A stretch of DNA of 38,866 nucleotides, from IMG/VR virus record IMGVR_UViG_3300010354_000218, positions 1 through 38,866 of that record; one strand, given 5' to 3'. Origin of the DNA: a virus. This document shows, piece after piece, positions 7,812 through 16,902 of this stretch (the stretch's first letter is position 1; the number at the start of each line of letters is the position of its first letter). A model generated the notes under the pieces. It did no database searches, was not told the origin of the DNA, and saw nothing but the letters and a program-made list of their open reading frames with translations. A program made the translations under genes and the position numbers.

Positions 7812-8960
7812 TTATTTATTAATACTTTTTAAATAGCTTTCTATAGCAGTAAGACCTTTTCCACTGATTCTCGCAAGCCAAAACTGAGACCAGTCTTTCT
7901 TACATTCTGCTTTTACCTTTTCACTTTGTCCTTTTATACTAATAACAGCCGCACTAGAATCTCTTCTATAAAAACCAACTAAGACCTTAACATAGAAATC
8001 TATAGCAGCAGATACGGTGCTATCTACATTTGCCACATTAGTACTAACCTTTTCTCTAAAAGAAGCTTCTTTAGAGATTTTATATAAGCTATAAAGTGGA
8101 ATATCAGAGTCTGTAATAACTCTGGTTATTTGATCTTGTCCTCTTGTATTATTAAATAAAACAACTAACTTATTTAAATCTTCATTATCTATACAAGAGT
8201 TTAAGTCGGTTGATTTAGGTTCTTCTTTTGGTTTAATAGATGTAGTAGATTCAGTTTTAGAGTCTACGCAAGCTAGATTAATAGTCTGTAGGACTTCAAA
8301 CTTCATTAGATAGTAGTTCCTATCCTGTCTTACATAGAGCGCCTCAAACTCTTTTACATAGCCTTTAAACGCAATATTGGATTGATTATCTCTAAATAAG
8401 TAGCTCTTGCTTGTGCTGGGATTCTTTGCTTCTGTAAAGATAGTTACCTGTACTGGTACTTTCTGAGTTACGGCAAACTCAAAGAACTCACTAGCAGCAG
8501 CATAGCTGTCCTGCACTCCAGGAATATTAAGTTGACCATAAATATCTTGAGAGCTTATTTCTCCATTTCTCCACTCTTCCCAGTTGCCCGCAGAAGATAC
8601 TTCTCTTAGTCCGTCATAGCCAGTAAACATGCCACTCATAGTAACAGTAATACTGTCTATACCTAAATGTTGATAGATGGGAAAGAAGCCAGGTATTCTT
8701 AGCTTGGATATAGTAGTAGCAGACTTTATTTGAAGACCAGGCATCTGCATGGGATTTGCTTTACCTGGATGCTTTGTATCTGCGTTGGGGGGTAATACCA
8801 TGTAAAAGCTTTTGTTGTTAGCAGTCATCCTTACTCGGTAATTAGGAGGCTTAACTACATTAGAGCTTAATGCTTGCACTACTGAAGTACCTGCCTGCAC
8901 TGCTGAAGTACCTGCCTGCGTATAAGGAGATATTTGAATAGGGCGGTTATTATTTGACAT
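7812..8960 (-). CDS. Putative tail-tube-like or baseplate-tube protein
   Basis: This 382-aa protein begins with a low-complexity Gln/Ala/Thr region carrying a short tandem duplication (QAGTSAV then QAGTSVV), followed by a soluble domain. Residues about 40-230 show long beta strands, LRIPGFFPIYQHLGIDSITVTMSGMFTG-type segments and an FEFAVTQKVPVQVTIF strand near 165-180, a pattern resembling the tube fold of contractile injection systems. The C-terminal 140 residues are mainly helical and Lys/Ser-rich, without a recognised family. The start overlaps the preceding 788-aa gene by 11 nt and lacks a Shine-Dalgarno sequence. A tube initiator or baseplate-tube adaptor is plausible but unproven. The main tail tube candidate lies far upstream, next to the sheath. 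Confidence 0.6.
   Translation of the reverse strand: MSNNNRPIQISPYTQAGTSAVQAGTSVVQALSSNVVKPPNYRVRMTANNKSFYMVLPPNADTKHPGKANPMQMPGLQIKSATTISKLRIPGFFPIYQHLGIDSITVTMSGMFTGYDGLREVSSAGNWEEWRNGEISSQDIYGQLNIPGVQDSYAAASEFFEFAVTQKVPVQVTIFTEAKNPSTSKSYLFRDNQSNIAFKGYVKEFEALYVRQDRNYYLMKFEVLQTINLACVDSKTESTTSIKPKEEPKSTDLNSCIDNEDLNKLVVLFNNTRGQDQITRVITDSDIPLYSLYKISKEASFREKVSTNVANVDSTVSAAIDFYVKVLVGFYRRDSSAAVISIKGQSEKVKAECKKDWSQFWLARISGKGLTAIESYLKSINK
8875..8916 (-). repeat. Two-copy 21-bp tandem repeat in coding sequence
   Basis: Copies at 8875-8895 and 8896-8916 (TGCACTACTGAAGTACCTGCC on the plus strand) differ at a single base. Each encodes seven residues, so the reading frame is kept and a Gln-Ala-Gly-Thr-Ser-rich stretch is doubled near the N-terminus of the 382-aa protein. 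The near identity suggests a recent slippage duplication. Confidence 0.9.
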
Positions 8961-11316
8961 ATACTTTATATGCTTTTACTAAAGGTCTATTGTCTGATTC
9001 TGTTCTAAGATCTATGCGCACGGTTAGATAGTTCCTAGTTGCTTGTGTGTTAGTGCCCTGTTGAGTTACTACCTTTACTAGTTTATTGAGTGGCACTTCA
9101 AATACGTATTTGTACGTCTGATCATTACCGTCTACTAAATAGCGATAGTTAGAATTCAGCTTCTCCCATGTGTATGTCTGATTAGAGGATATATATAGAT
9201 CCACGTATGTAGAATCTAGAATAATTGCATCTAGTTCTGCATACACAGTGGAATAAGCAAAGTTAGTTCTAATTGTCTTAGATACGTAAATGGCTTTATC
9301 CTGCTTAGATGATATTAAACAGGGTCTTATATACGCATACTTATTAACATCAATAGTTATAGGTAGACTATTTGTACTATTAGTAGACGCCTCATTAATA
9401 TACTCAATGTTATTTATCTTGAAGCTATCGGGATAGTACAGATGATCAAACTTAGATAGCGCGTCATTAATTGTTAATACTGCTTTGCCTGTACTGTTTA
9501 CATAGTTTGCAGAGTACAGAGTATACATGAGATCCTTATTTAGATACTGTGTAGTTGTTGTCTGTGCTGCGTCTTGTGTAAATAGATAACCGTTAGTAAC
9601 TAGAGACTGATTAGATATAAACAGGTCAATAGGAGAATTAGGAGTACAGATAAGAAGACAGTAGACTCCCTTAGATAGAGTAATCGGTACGTCAAATACA
9701 CATCTAGTAGGCAGCGTAGCATCTACGCTTGCTCTAATGTTATTTAGCTCTACAATAGCCTGCCCTATTACTTCTTGTGGCTTATCTGTATACCGCGCCA
9801 CTAACACCTTTATAAGTGGATTATTTGTAGTGACTCTTCTAATGTATATATCCAGCTCTACTAGAGTAGTAGGTGCAGTTACTTCAAACGTTTGACCTAT
9901 GTAAGTATTATCTACTCCATAACTGTTATCTAATAGAGAAGAAGTAGCAGAAGACTTAGCATTCTGTACAGTTATTACGTCATTTATACTGCTACGCGCA
10001 GGTAAAGAAAAGGAAAAGGCAGCATATCCAGATGCATTAGTGCTAATAGAGGTACTGATTAAAGTGCTGCCAATAGTCAAGCTAAACTCAGAGCTGTTTG
10101 GAGTTAGTCCATAGACTTCTGCATTTACTATTAACTGTGTTAATAGAGTAGTTACCTCTTTAGTGCTTTTGTATATAGATGTATTTAGTTTGGGATATTG
10201 AAGCTTCAGTATTCCTCTGCTACTTATATTAGTAGTAATAAAGGAATCACTCAACTTTTGTTGTATATATGGAGTAGCAGTATAGTTTTGTATAAGTATA
10301 GAAGGCTGTCCATTAACTAGTTTTACATTAGTGTTGTTATTGCTAATAGCAACGCTGTTAGTTAATCTAGTTAGCTTACCAATACTGAGAGATCCATTAA
10401 ATATCTCACAGTCATACAGAACATGATACGTGTCTGCTTTATCTTCATTATTAAACGTATCAGCTAACAAGTTAGATGTAGTGTCTATACTGGTAAGAAT
10501 GGTGCTTTCTAATAAGTAGTCTCTTAGTCCTGCAAGTCCAGTCTCTATAGTACGTATCTGTTTAGATGTTATCTGATATGCATACTTGTTAGGCTGCCAC
10601 TTGCCATCAAGATAATAACCTAATAGTACAGAGCTATTGCTGTCCAGTTTAATTAGAGGATTTAATGTCTGTATACCCAATCTATTAACAACTAGAACAT
10701 AGTTAGATAATGTAGTAGTTACTGGAGAATGATAGGGATAGGAGTACCTAGTGCCATTAATATAGACTACTCCTGGACTAACACAGTTGTCGTTATAAGT
10801 AAGTCCCCAGCTAACAAAGTTACCATATATCTCAAAGAGCTGTTGTTGTATGTAGTCTTCAGAGCGAGACTTTGTAAGGGGACTAAGTATACCTGCATCT
10901 ACTCTTAGTATAGGAATAGCGGTATTACTGGCAGTAGTAGTAATAGTGTAGTCAAGAGCAATAGACGTAGAATCTACGGTGAACAGGAGATCTAGGTATA
11001 AAGTAAATGAAGCGCTATTTATACTTATAACTTCTTGCTGCGTCTCTACAACAAGAGGATAGTTATTAAGTAGTATTCTACCTGGAGATAAAGTAATACT
11101 GCTAGGTGTAATGCGTAATAGACGTAATCCACTAAGCACTTCCACGTCATTAAAGGCTGTTTTAGCATATTGGTATATAGGATTAATAAGAATGTCCTGT
11201 ATATCTTCAAACTCTTTAGCTTGAGGAGGGCGCTCTCTACTGGCTACAGGTAATAGCTTGAGATAAGAAGACATGTATCTTGCGCTTTTATAGTTAGATA
11301 AAGATTGGATTGACAT
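8950..11316 (-). CDS. DUF4815-type tail/baseplate protein, second paralogue
   Basis: This 788-aa virion-type protein resembles the 1342-aa gene just upstream. An N-terminal motif RERPPQAKEFEDIQDI (27-42) matches the position and pattern of RPIQTRELLELQDI in the larger protein, which is the lQARELxxLQ signature of DUF4815 tail proteins. A YGNFVSWGL segment matches EGNFVVKGF. A later module beginning IGQTFEVTAPTTLVELDIYI resembles IEQTFIATQTCFLNNIKLFI in the neighbour. The central coiled coil of the larger protein is absent. The sequence is otherwise long, beta-rich and Thr/Ser/Asn-rich, as in fibre-attachment or baseplate proteins. The gene overlaps its upstream paralogue by 23 nt, consistent with tandem duplication and divergence. 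The DUF4815 label is inferred from motifs. Confidence 0.7.
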   Translation of the reverse strand: MSIQSLSNYKSARYMSSYLKLLPVASRERPPQAKEFEDIQDILINPIYQYAKTAFNDVEVLSGLRLLRITPSSITLSPGRILLNNYPLVVETQQEVISINSASFTLYLDLLFTVDSTSIALDYTITTTASNTAIPILRVDAGILSPLTKSRSEDYIQQQLFEIYGNFVSWGLTYNDNCVSPGVVYINGTRYSYPYHSPVTTTLSNYVLVVNRLGIQTLNPLIKLDSNSSVLLGYYLDGKWQPNKYAYQITSKQIRTIETGLAGLRDYLLESTILTSIDTTSNLLADTFNNEDKADTYHVLYDCEIFNGSLSIGKLTRLTNSVAISNNNTNVKLVNGQPSILIQNYTATPYIQQKLSDSFITTNISSRGILKLQYPKLNTSIYKSTKEVTTLLTQLIVNAEVYGLTPNSSEFSLTIGSTLISTSISTNASGYAAFSFSLPARSSINDVITVQNAKSSATSSLLDNSYGVDNTYIGQTFEVTAPTTLVELDIYIRRVTTNNPLIKVLVARYTDKPQEVIGQAIVELNNIRASVDATLPTRCVFDVPITLSKGVYCLLICTPNSPIDLFISNQSLVTNGYLFTQDAAQTTTTQYLNKDLMYTLYSANYVNSTGKAVLTINDALSKFDHLYYPDSFKINNIEYINEASTNSTNSLPITIDVNKYAYIRPCLISSKQDKAIYVSKTIRTNFAYSTVYAELDAIILDSTYVDLYISSNQTYTWEKLNSNYRYLVDGNDQTYKYVFEVPLNKLVKVVTQQGTNTQATRNYLTVRIDLRTESDNRPLVKAYKVYVK

Positions 11317-14300
11317 ATACGTATTTAATAGTTACTGGTTTACTAGTGTCATTAGTTACGGTATCTACTCTGTACTTAGACCCAGTAGCATTAGTAGAAT
11401 AGGTAATAGTAAATACGCTTTCATATAATCCTATATTCTCATCTACTAGAACACTAGATACTTCTCTGCAGATGGACCATACTTCATTGGAGGATTGAGG
11501 CGCATGATAGACAAGTACTTGAGAGTCAGCAGGCTTTATATATCCCACCTTAATATTTACACTGGTGTAATTGTTGCCATGAGAGAAATAATTAGATACA
11601 ACAGTACTACTGCTGTTATTAGCATAGATACTTAGAGTGCTTCCTTTAATAAGTAGTAGAGGACTTACAGCTAAATCATCAGTATATAAAGTAGCTCTAA
11701 TACTTATCTGATTAGACTTAAAGTCTAGTGCAGTGTACTTATTACTGCTAAAAGATTTCCACACTCCATCTTCTAAGGCGTATTCATAGTTGATGTAAGT
11801 TAAAGGAGGAATAACGTCTCTAGTATTTAGAGCAAAGCCAGTAGCTAAGTTAAGTCTGTATGTACCCAACAGTATCTGCTTAGACTGCTGTGTAAATGCG
11901 TCTCTAGTAACTACATAAGATAAATCGTAATTGTCTAGTTGTACCGCATTACTTCCATCTAATGAGTAGTACAGGCATCCATTGCTTTCTAGTTGATTAC
12001 CAAAGTAAGTTCCCGTATTTAAATCTGGCGCATTAATCTTAGCTACAGCAAAGGAGAAGCCATCTTGTGGGGACTTAAGCACTATTCTGTAGAGTTTGTC
12101 TTTCTCTATTAGACAGGGCGTAAGAAATTGAGCAGTTAATGTGGTTCCTACAAATGTAGTTAATTCTGCGTAGCTAATTACATTTCTATCTTCATCTAAT
12201 AGCAGTACAGTTAGCTCTGTAGCTACTGTAGGCGCCTTATTAATAAACAGCTTTATATTGTTTAAGAAGCAGGTCTGTGTAGCTATAAATGTCTGCTCAA
12301 TGTTATATGTATACGCATCTTCTGTTAAGTATGGTGGAGTATCAGCTCCAAGTACCTGCGCATTAGTAGCGTCAAATACTACATGATTAAGAAGATTATT
12401 AAATACGCTAAACTTAGTACGTACTAAATACGCTACGTTACGCACTTCTACTGTATGTACTCCTGTATTTAGATTAGGCGGCATTAACATTCTTACGGAT
12501 GCTTTACCATTAGAACCTGCTCTAAAACTGTTGTAAATATTACCTACTGCCGTAGAACCTAGCATTACTAAAGATGTCTGCAGAGGAGCGCCATCTATAT
12601 AAACCTTATAGTTATTACTTAGAGGCTCTAAGTCAGTTAGGAATAGATCAATAGACAGGGTACTTAATGTCTTTACATTAGCAGATATATAATTCTCTAT
12701 CTCCTCATCCAGAGAATTACTATTGAATGCATTATTGGTGTAGAAAGCTTCTTCTAATGCAGTACCTAACAAGCCATACAAACTTTGATTGTATATAGCA
12801 ATACGAGAATTAATCTTACTCTGTACTTCCGCAATACTGTTTGATGGATTTATCTTTGCGCTGTTGACGTTAAAGAATAAAGAGTAACTACTAAGTCTAA
12901 GAATAGGCTTATAGGTCTGCTTAGTTAATGTTCTATACTCTGTTATACGAGACTGATTTAAATAGGACACACCTAACACTTGATGTGGCAGGCTTATATA
13001 ACTGTCAGTATAGTATCTACTAGCTTCATTAGTAGAAAGAGGAACTTCAGAGTAAGAGTAGCCAACTGTAAGCGCCTGCTTATTTGGACATATAGCCGCA
13101 GTATATGCAGGATTATATATGTCTTGATTAGTGTAAGTTAAGAAGCTGTCTGTAATTAACTCTGGCTTATCTTCTAATGCGTATACTGCTTGAGTTAACT
13201 GTTCTCTTAGCTGATGTAACTGCTTGTTGGTGTACTTATTTAAGCCAATAGATTTAAAGGATGAATCATTTACTCTTAACGTAAATTCGCAGATAGGTAA
13301 TAAGTAGTCAGGCACACTAGGTACAGCAGGATTAATGCCAGGCTCTGACATTACATAGTCTATATTGCCGTCTCTATCTAATGTTAATAGACCCGCCTTT
13401 GTTTGATAATAGCTGTAGTCTACGTAGAAGCTTTGTCCAATTGCAGGAGTTCTATTTATAAAGTAAATAGCGTCGTTCTGCAGCTTATAGTCTACGTTAT
13501 TAGTTAGGATAGAGGTGTAGAGATACGTTACAAAGTAGGTAGTGCCTGGTGCTGGTTCTTTAGTGGATGGCAAAGACCAGTCAATCTGACTTTGATTAAT
13601 AAGTCTAAAGTCAACGTCCTGCAGATAAGTAGTAAAGTCTTTTCCTACTGCAACTATCTTAGTTACTGTTGCTTGACCTAAGTTATCAATAGTGCCGGGT
13701 ACCGCACCTCTTACTACTGGCTTACTAGTTGCAATTAATGTAGCACTAAGTCTATTAATCTCTGATACTGGAGTAAATCCTAACTTATAACTATTTAGAC
13801 TAGAAGAAGAAGTGCTAGTAAGAGCCTTAGTAATAGTTACACCCTCTCCTGCTCCTACAATAGTATTGTTAGCATCTCTTTTTAATAGATTGAGAGTTAT
13901 ATCAGGAACAGTAGAAGTATTGCGTAGCGTTATAAATTTAAAGGTAATAGTAGAGTTATTAGTTAGAATGACCTCATAGTTCTGTTTAATGGCAAGCATT
14001 AAATCATTGTTATTTAGAGACAGCGTACTACACGTAATAGTTGTTGTAGTAATTGCACTATTAAACTCATTTACTATAAAGACAACAATGTCTGCAATAG
14101 ACGTAATAGTACTGGGCAGATTTATATCTATCTGCATTGTATGCTCTACGCCATTAAAGACGACATTATTCATTACTACTCTAATAAGACTCTTATTAGT
14201 CAATAAAGTAGTAAGCAGTAAATTACTAAACTGATAGGAGGTGTATGAAGCAGTCCCAGAGTAATTAAATACCGCATTATATATTTGACTAGTAGGTAGG

Positions 14301-15322
14301 TTTTTAGGAAGAGACAGCAGAGTATTAGTAGTTTTAACTATCCTATTGCCCTCTACATAGCCTACGCCAGGAGAAATAGATATAGTCTCTAGATTTACCT
14401 GTGAGTTCTTTTCTACGTCAATATCACTCTGTAAAGACTGATTAGCCTGTCGCAAGACATTTAAACTGTTTTGTAGAGTATTAATCTGTGCAGTGTTGCT
14501 CTCAATTAACTGTTCTGAGTTAGCTATAGAAGTAGCTAACTGTTGAGTATAGCTTACTAGTATTTGTTGCTTGTATTGACTTAACAGTGCATTAACTGCA
14601 TTGTTACTATCTACTAGTATTTGAATCTGATTAGTAATAGTATTTATCTTTGCGTCTTGATTGGCCTGTTGTTGTAGTAGATTGTTTAGATTAGTAGTGT
14701 TAAAGCTATTTGTACTGCTGCTAATACTGGTTACATTAAATCCTTTAACTACAAAGTTACCTTCAGCGTCATGTATGTAGTCTGCTAACAACTGCTTATT
14801 AGGATCAGTAGGAGTTATCTTAATTACCTTACTGCCTTGAATACGAGCAAAGGGATACATAGAAGACGCGTCTACAGCAATAGAGGCGGCCCACTTTACT
14901 CTGTATGCGCCTGCTGCTCCCCACAACTCTCCTCCTTTCTCAGGGTCATTAAGTCTAGGATCTTGCTGCTCTGTTATTATCTGCTCATCTACAAGAACAC
15001 CAATAACCGCATTATCTGTAGCTACGGTAAACGTAGATTCTGGCAGTTCAATAAACTGTCCCTCTATATACACAACTCCCTTAGAGCATACAAAGGATCT
15101 AATACCAGATAAGTAGGTAGTCTGCAGCGTAATATCTAAGCCCGTAACAACGGCTCCATTTTTATAGAGAGTATTAAATACGTCTCTACTGTTTCTATGC
15201 GCAATATCCTGCAGCTCTAGTAATTCTCTAGTCTGTATAGGGCGCTTATTGTTAAATAACAGCTTAATGTTATTAGAGCTGTTATCTGGATAATCTATTC
15301 TGTATGTATTTATGTCTGCCAT
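11294..15322 (-). CDS. DUF4815-type large tail/baseplate protein
   Basis: This is the largest gene in the window at 1342 aa. The N-terminus carries KLLFNNKRPIQTRELLELQD (20-39), followed by a long helix, a VVTG turn and EGNFVVKGFNV (187-197). This arrangement is seen in the DUF4815 structural proteins of large myoviruses. Residues about 208-306 are Gln/Asn/Leu-rich with heptad spacing and form a probable coiled coil, giving a trimeric or dimeric stalk. The remainder is beta-rich and contains a jelly-roll-like module near 985-1090 that also appears in the neighbouring 788-aa protein. It starts 4 nt after the preceding gene without a Shine-Dalgarno sequence. It probably lies at the baseplate periphery, joining fibres to the wedge. 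The family assignment is moderately secure; the exact position in the virion is inference. Confidence 0.75.
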   Translation of the reverse strand: MADINTYRIDYPDNSSNNIKLLFNNKRPIQTRELLELQDIAHRNSRDVFNTLYKNGAVVTGLDITLQTTYLSGIRSFVCSKGVVYIEGQFIELPESTFTVATDNAVIGVLVDEQIITEQQDPRLNDPEKGGELWGAAGAYRVKWAASIAVDASSMYPFARIQGSKVIKITPTDPNKQLLADYIHDAEGNFVVKGFNVTSISSSTNSFNTTNLNNLLQQQANQDAKINTITNQIQILVDSNNAVNALLSQYKQQILVSYTQQLATSIANSEQLIESNTAQINTLQNSLNVLRQANQSLQSDIDVEKNSQVNLETISISPGVGYVEGNRIVKTTNTLLSLPKNLPTSQIYNAVFNYSGTASYTSYQFSNLLLTTLLTNKSLIRVVMNNVVFNGVEHTMQIDINLPSTITSIADIVVFIVNEFNSAITTTTITCSTLSLNNNDLMLAIKQNYEVILTNNSTITFKFITLRNTSTVPDITLNLLKRDANNTIVGAGEGVTITKALTSTSSSSLNSYKLGFTPVSEINRLSATLIATSKPVVRGAVPGTIDNLGQATVTKIVAVGKDFTTYLQDVDFRLINQSQIDWSLPSTKEPAPGTTYFVTYLYTSILTNNVDYKLQNDAIYFINRTPAIGQSFYVDYSYYQTKAGLLTLDRDGNIDYVMSEPGINPAVPSVPDYLLPICEFTLRVNDSSFKSIGLNKYTNKQLHQLREQLTQAVYALEDKPELITDSFLTYTNQDIYNPAYTAAICPNKQALTVGYSYSEVPLSTNEASRYYTDSYISLPHQVLGVSYLNQSRITEYRTLTKQTYKPILRLSSYSLFFNVNSAKINPSNSIAEVQSKINSRIAIYNQSLYGLLGTALEEAFYTNNAFNSNSLDEEIENYISANVKTLSTLSIDLFLTDLEPLSNNYKVYIDGAPLQTSLVMLGSTAVGNIYNSFRAGSNGKASVRMLMPPNLNTGVHTVEVRNVAYLVRTKFSVFNNLLNHVVFDATNAQVLGADTPPYLTEDAYTYNIEQTFIATQTCFLNNIKLFINKAPTVATELTVLLLDEDRNVISYAELTTFVGTTLTAQFLTPCLIEKDKLYRIVLKSPQDGFSFAVAKINAPDLNTGTYFGNQLESNGCLYYSLDGSNAVQLDNYDLSYVVTRDAFTQQSKQILLGTYRLNLATGFALNTRDVIPPLTYINYEYALEDGVWKSFSSNKYTALDFKSNQISIRATLYTDDLAVSPLLLIKGSTLSIYANNSSSTVVSNYFSHGNNYTSVNIKVGYIKPADSQVLVYHAPQSSNEVWSICREVSSVLVDENIGLYESVFTITYSTNATGSKYRVDTVTNDTSKPVTIKYVYVNPIFI

Positions 15323-15326
15323 GTTG

Positions 15327-15860
15327 TTAGATAGATATTAACTGCTTAATAAGATGACGTTGATTGTCTTCTCTTACAATACGCGTGTGATTGATAGAGC
15401 TATACACATATCCTAGTTTTAGCATCTGTTCTGGTTTAAATAGTATGTTGTTATTAGGCGCTTCTGCTCCTAATACTATAGATGTAGTTCTAAAGTAGGC
15501 GCTTGTATAGTCCGTGTATCTAATGTCTCCTTCAATATATATGTGTGTTACGTCTGCATTAAGTACGTCTTCTTCATTGCTAGGATCTACGAGGTAATAG
15601 TTATTGCCATTTATTCTCTTATTATCACACGCAATACCTCCACAGTTAGTAACAGTAGCCAGCATAATAAGGCGGGGCCTCTTATACAGTATGATCTCAT
15701 CAGTAGCAGTAAAGTCTGTTACTGGCGGAGGCAGTGTTTCATTAGCCCAGGCACTATACTTGCCTACAGTAATAAAACACTTAGTCTTTAAGTAGAGCGC
15801 AATATCTCTTAGAAATATAGAGCGGCCTTTAGATAGTCTGTTAAAGTTAAATACTTGCAT
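15327..15860 (-). CDS. Putative baseplate wedge-like protein
   Basis: This 177-aa protein contains FITVGKYSAWANETLPPP (29-46), like the F-x-GK-x-xxW-xxxxxPP opening that recurs in T4-like baseplate (gp8-like) proteins. It is followed by strands and YIEGDIRYTDYTS near 107-119, resembling the wedge-protein pattern in which a loading site ends with a Tyr-rich stretch. No signal peptide or membrane helix is present. A good Shine-Dalgarno sequence (AAGGAG, 8 nt before ATG) lies inside the end of the upstream oxidoreductase gene, with a 14-nt overlap. The downstream gene is the large DUF4815-type protein. Baseplate membership is likely from context; the specific gp8-like label is tentative. Confidence 0.5.
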   Translation of the reverse strand: MQVFNFNRLSKGRSIFLRDIALYLKTKCFITVGKYSAWANETLPPPVTDFTATDEIILYKRPRLIMLATVTNCGGIACDNKRINGNNYYLVDPSNEEDVLNADVTHIYIEGDIRYTDYTSAYFRTTSIVLGAEAPNNNILFKPEQMLKLGYVYSSINHTRIVREDNQRHLIKQLISI

Positions 15861-16902
15861 TTATTATGCTCCTTACTATTGTTTGTGCTGCAGTACTGCT
15901 AGATATTATTGAATTAACTCTAGGCCCATCACTAAGAATAGCAAGAGGACCTGTCACATATATTTGACTATTTAATACTCTGCCGTCTCTATCTACTTCA
16001 TCTGGTCTTATGGATAGAGTATTAATAGGTACTACTCCAGTCCTGTTTACATACCTATAGTCATACTTAATCATTACTTCTTCTATTGGTACATCTCTGT
16101 ATATAGGAACACTACTTAATAGGTACTCGTTATTAGGAGTAATAGAAGGACCCCACGCCTTAACACTAGCTATATATCTCCTCTTTGCTTCTACAGAAGA
16201 GAGACAGTTACAGTAGACACCTAAAGCAGTGCGTGGGCCCCATATATTGTATGAAGGAGCAGGATACTGATGTATCTTAGGCAACTTAGTAATATAGATT
16301 CCTATGTCTACTCCTTTACTATGTAGATAATGAGCTATGTCAAATGCTCCTTGACCGCTACCTACTATCAATAGACGACCATAGTCCTTATTTAATATAT
16401 CTAGATTAGATACCGGTTTATATGGCAGCAGATAACTAGGAGTATCTCTCTCCTTTGTTCCTTGTGCTAGTACTATATTGTCAGCAGTAATAATGGCGCC
16501 CTGCTTTAAATGTACTTGACCATCTCTTATATCAAGCACATCATCATACAAGAATTGAACTCCTTCTTGCTGCAACTTTTGTTTTACCCAACACAGATAG
16601 CCAAACATCTGAGATCTCTTTATGCGGCGTGGATCTGTTTCTATAGCTAATTGATCCGTGGTAAACATGTCCTCTGTGTACAAATAATTGCTTAGAGAAT
16701 AATGTCTATTATTAGCACTATACGTTACTAGATCAAAGGAGACTGGGCTGCGCAATTCAAAGTCTGCTACGGTAGAAGTAGCAGACCATGTAGCGCCAGG
16801 TTTAGAGTCTACTATGTATATTTGATCAATATAGGGCAGCGCTTCAATAGCTACTGCTAATCCTCTAGGCCCTCCTCCAACAATTATAATGCTACGCAAC
16901 AT
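15847..16902 (-). CDS. FAD/NAD(P)-binding oxidoreductase in the tail operon
   Basis: This is a 351-aa two-dinucleotide-domain flavoprotein. The N-terminus has SIIIVGGGPRGLAVAIE (4-20), the GGGPRG FAD loop typical of the NAD_binding_9 (PF13454) type, with acidic D32 ending the second strand. A second Rossmann loop LLIVGSGQGAFDIAHYL (177-193) would bind NAD(P)H. Linking strands VLAQGTKE (144-151) and IYVTGPLA (314-321) fit the usual FAD domain return motifs. The length and motif order resemble flavin-dependent N-hydroxylases and related oxidoreductases, but the substrate cannot be read. It overlaps the tail-fibre-like gene by 11 nt upstream and a baseplate-like gene by 14 nt downstream, so it is co-translated with virion genes. 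No signal peptide or membrane anchor is present. Whether it is an enzyme, a fibre-modifying factor or a repurposed structural subunit is unknown. Confidence 0.9.
   Translation of the reverse strand: MLRSIIIVGGGPRGLAVAIEALPYIDQIYIVDSKPGATWSATSTVADFELRSPVSFDLVTYSANNRHYSLSNYLYTEDMFTTDQLAIETDPRRIKRSQMFGYLCWVKQKLQQEGVQFLYDDVLDIRDGQVHLKQGAIITADNIVLAQGTKERDTPSYLLPYKPVSNLDILNKDYGRLLIVGSGQGAFDIAHYLHSKGVDIGIYITKLPKIHQYPAPSYNIWGPRTALGVYCNCLSSVEAKRRYIASVKAWGPSITPNNEYLLSSVPIYRDVPIEEVMIKYDYRYVNRTGVVPINTLSIRPDEVDRDGRVLNSQIYVTGPLAILSDGPRVNSIISSSTAAQTIVRSIINASI
15869..15874 (-). promoter_or_regulatory. Shine-Dalgarno site for the 177-aa baseplate-like gene
   Basis: AAGGAG on the minus strand lies 8 nt before the ATG at 15860, inside the 3' end of the oxidoreductase gene. 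It is one of the few canonical sites in the window and fixes that start despite the gene overlap. Confidence 0.7.
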
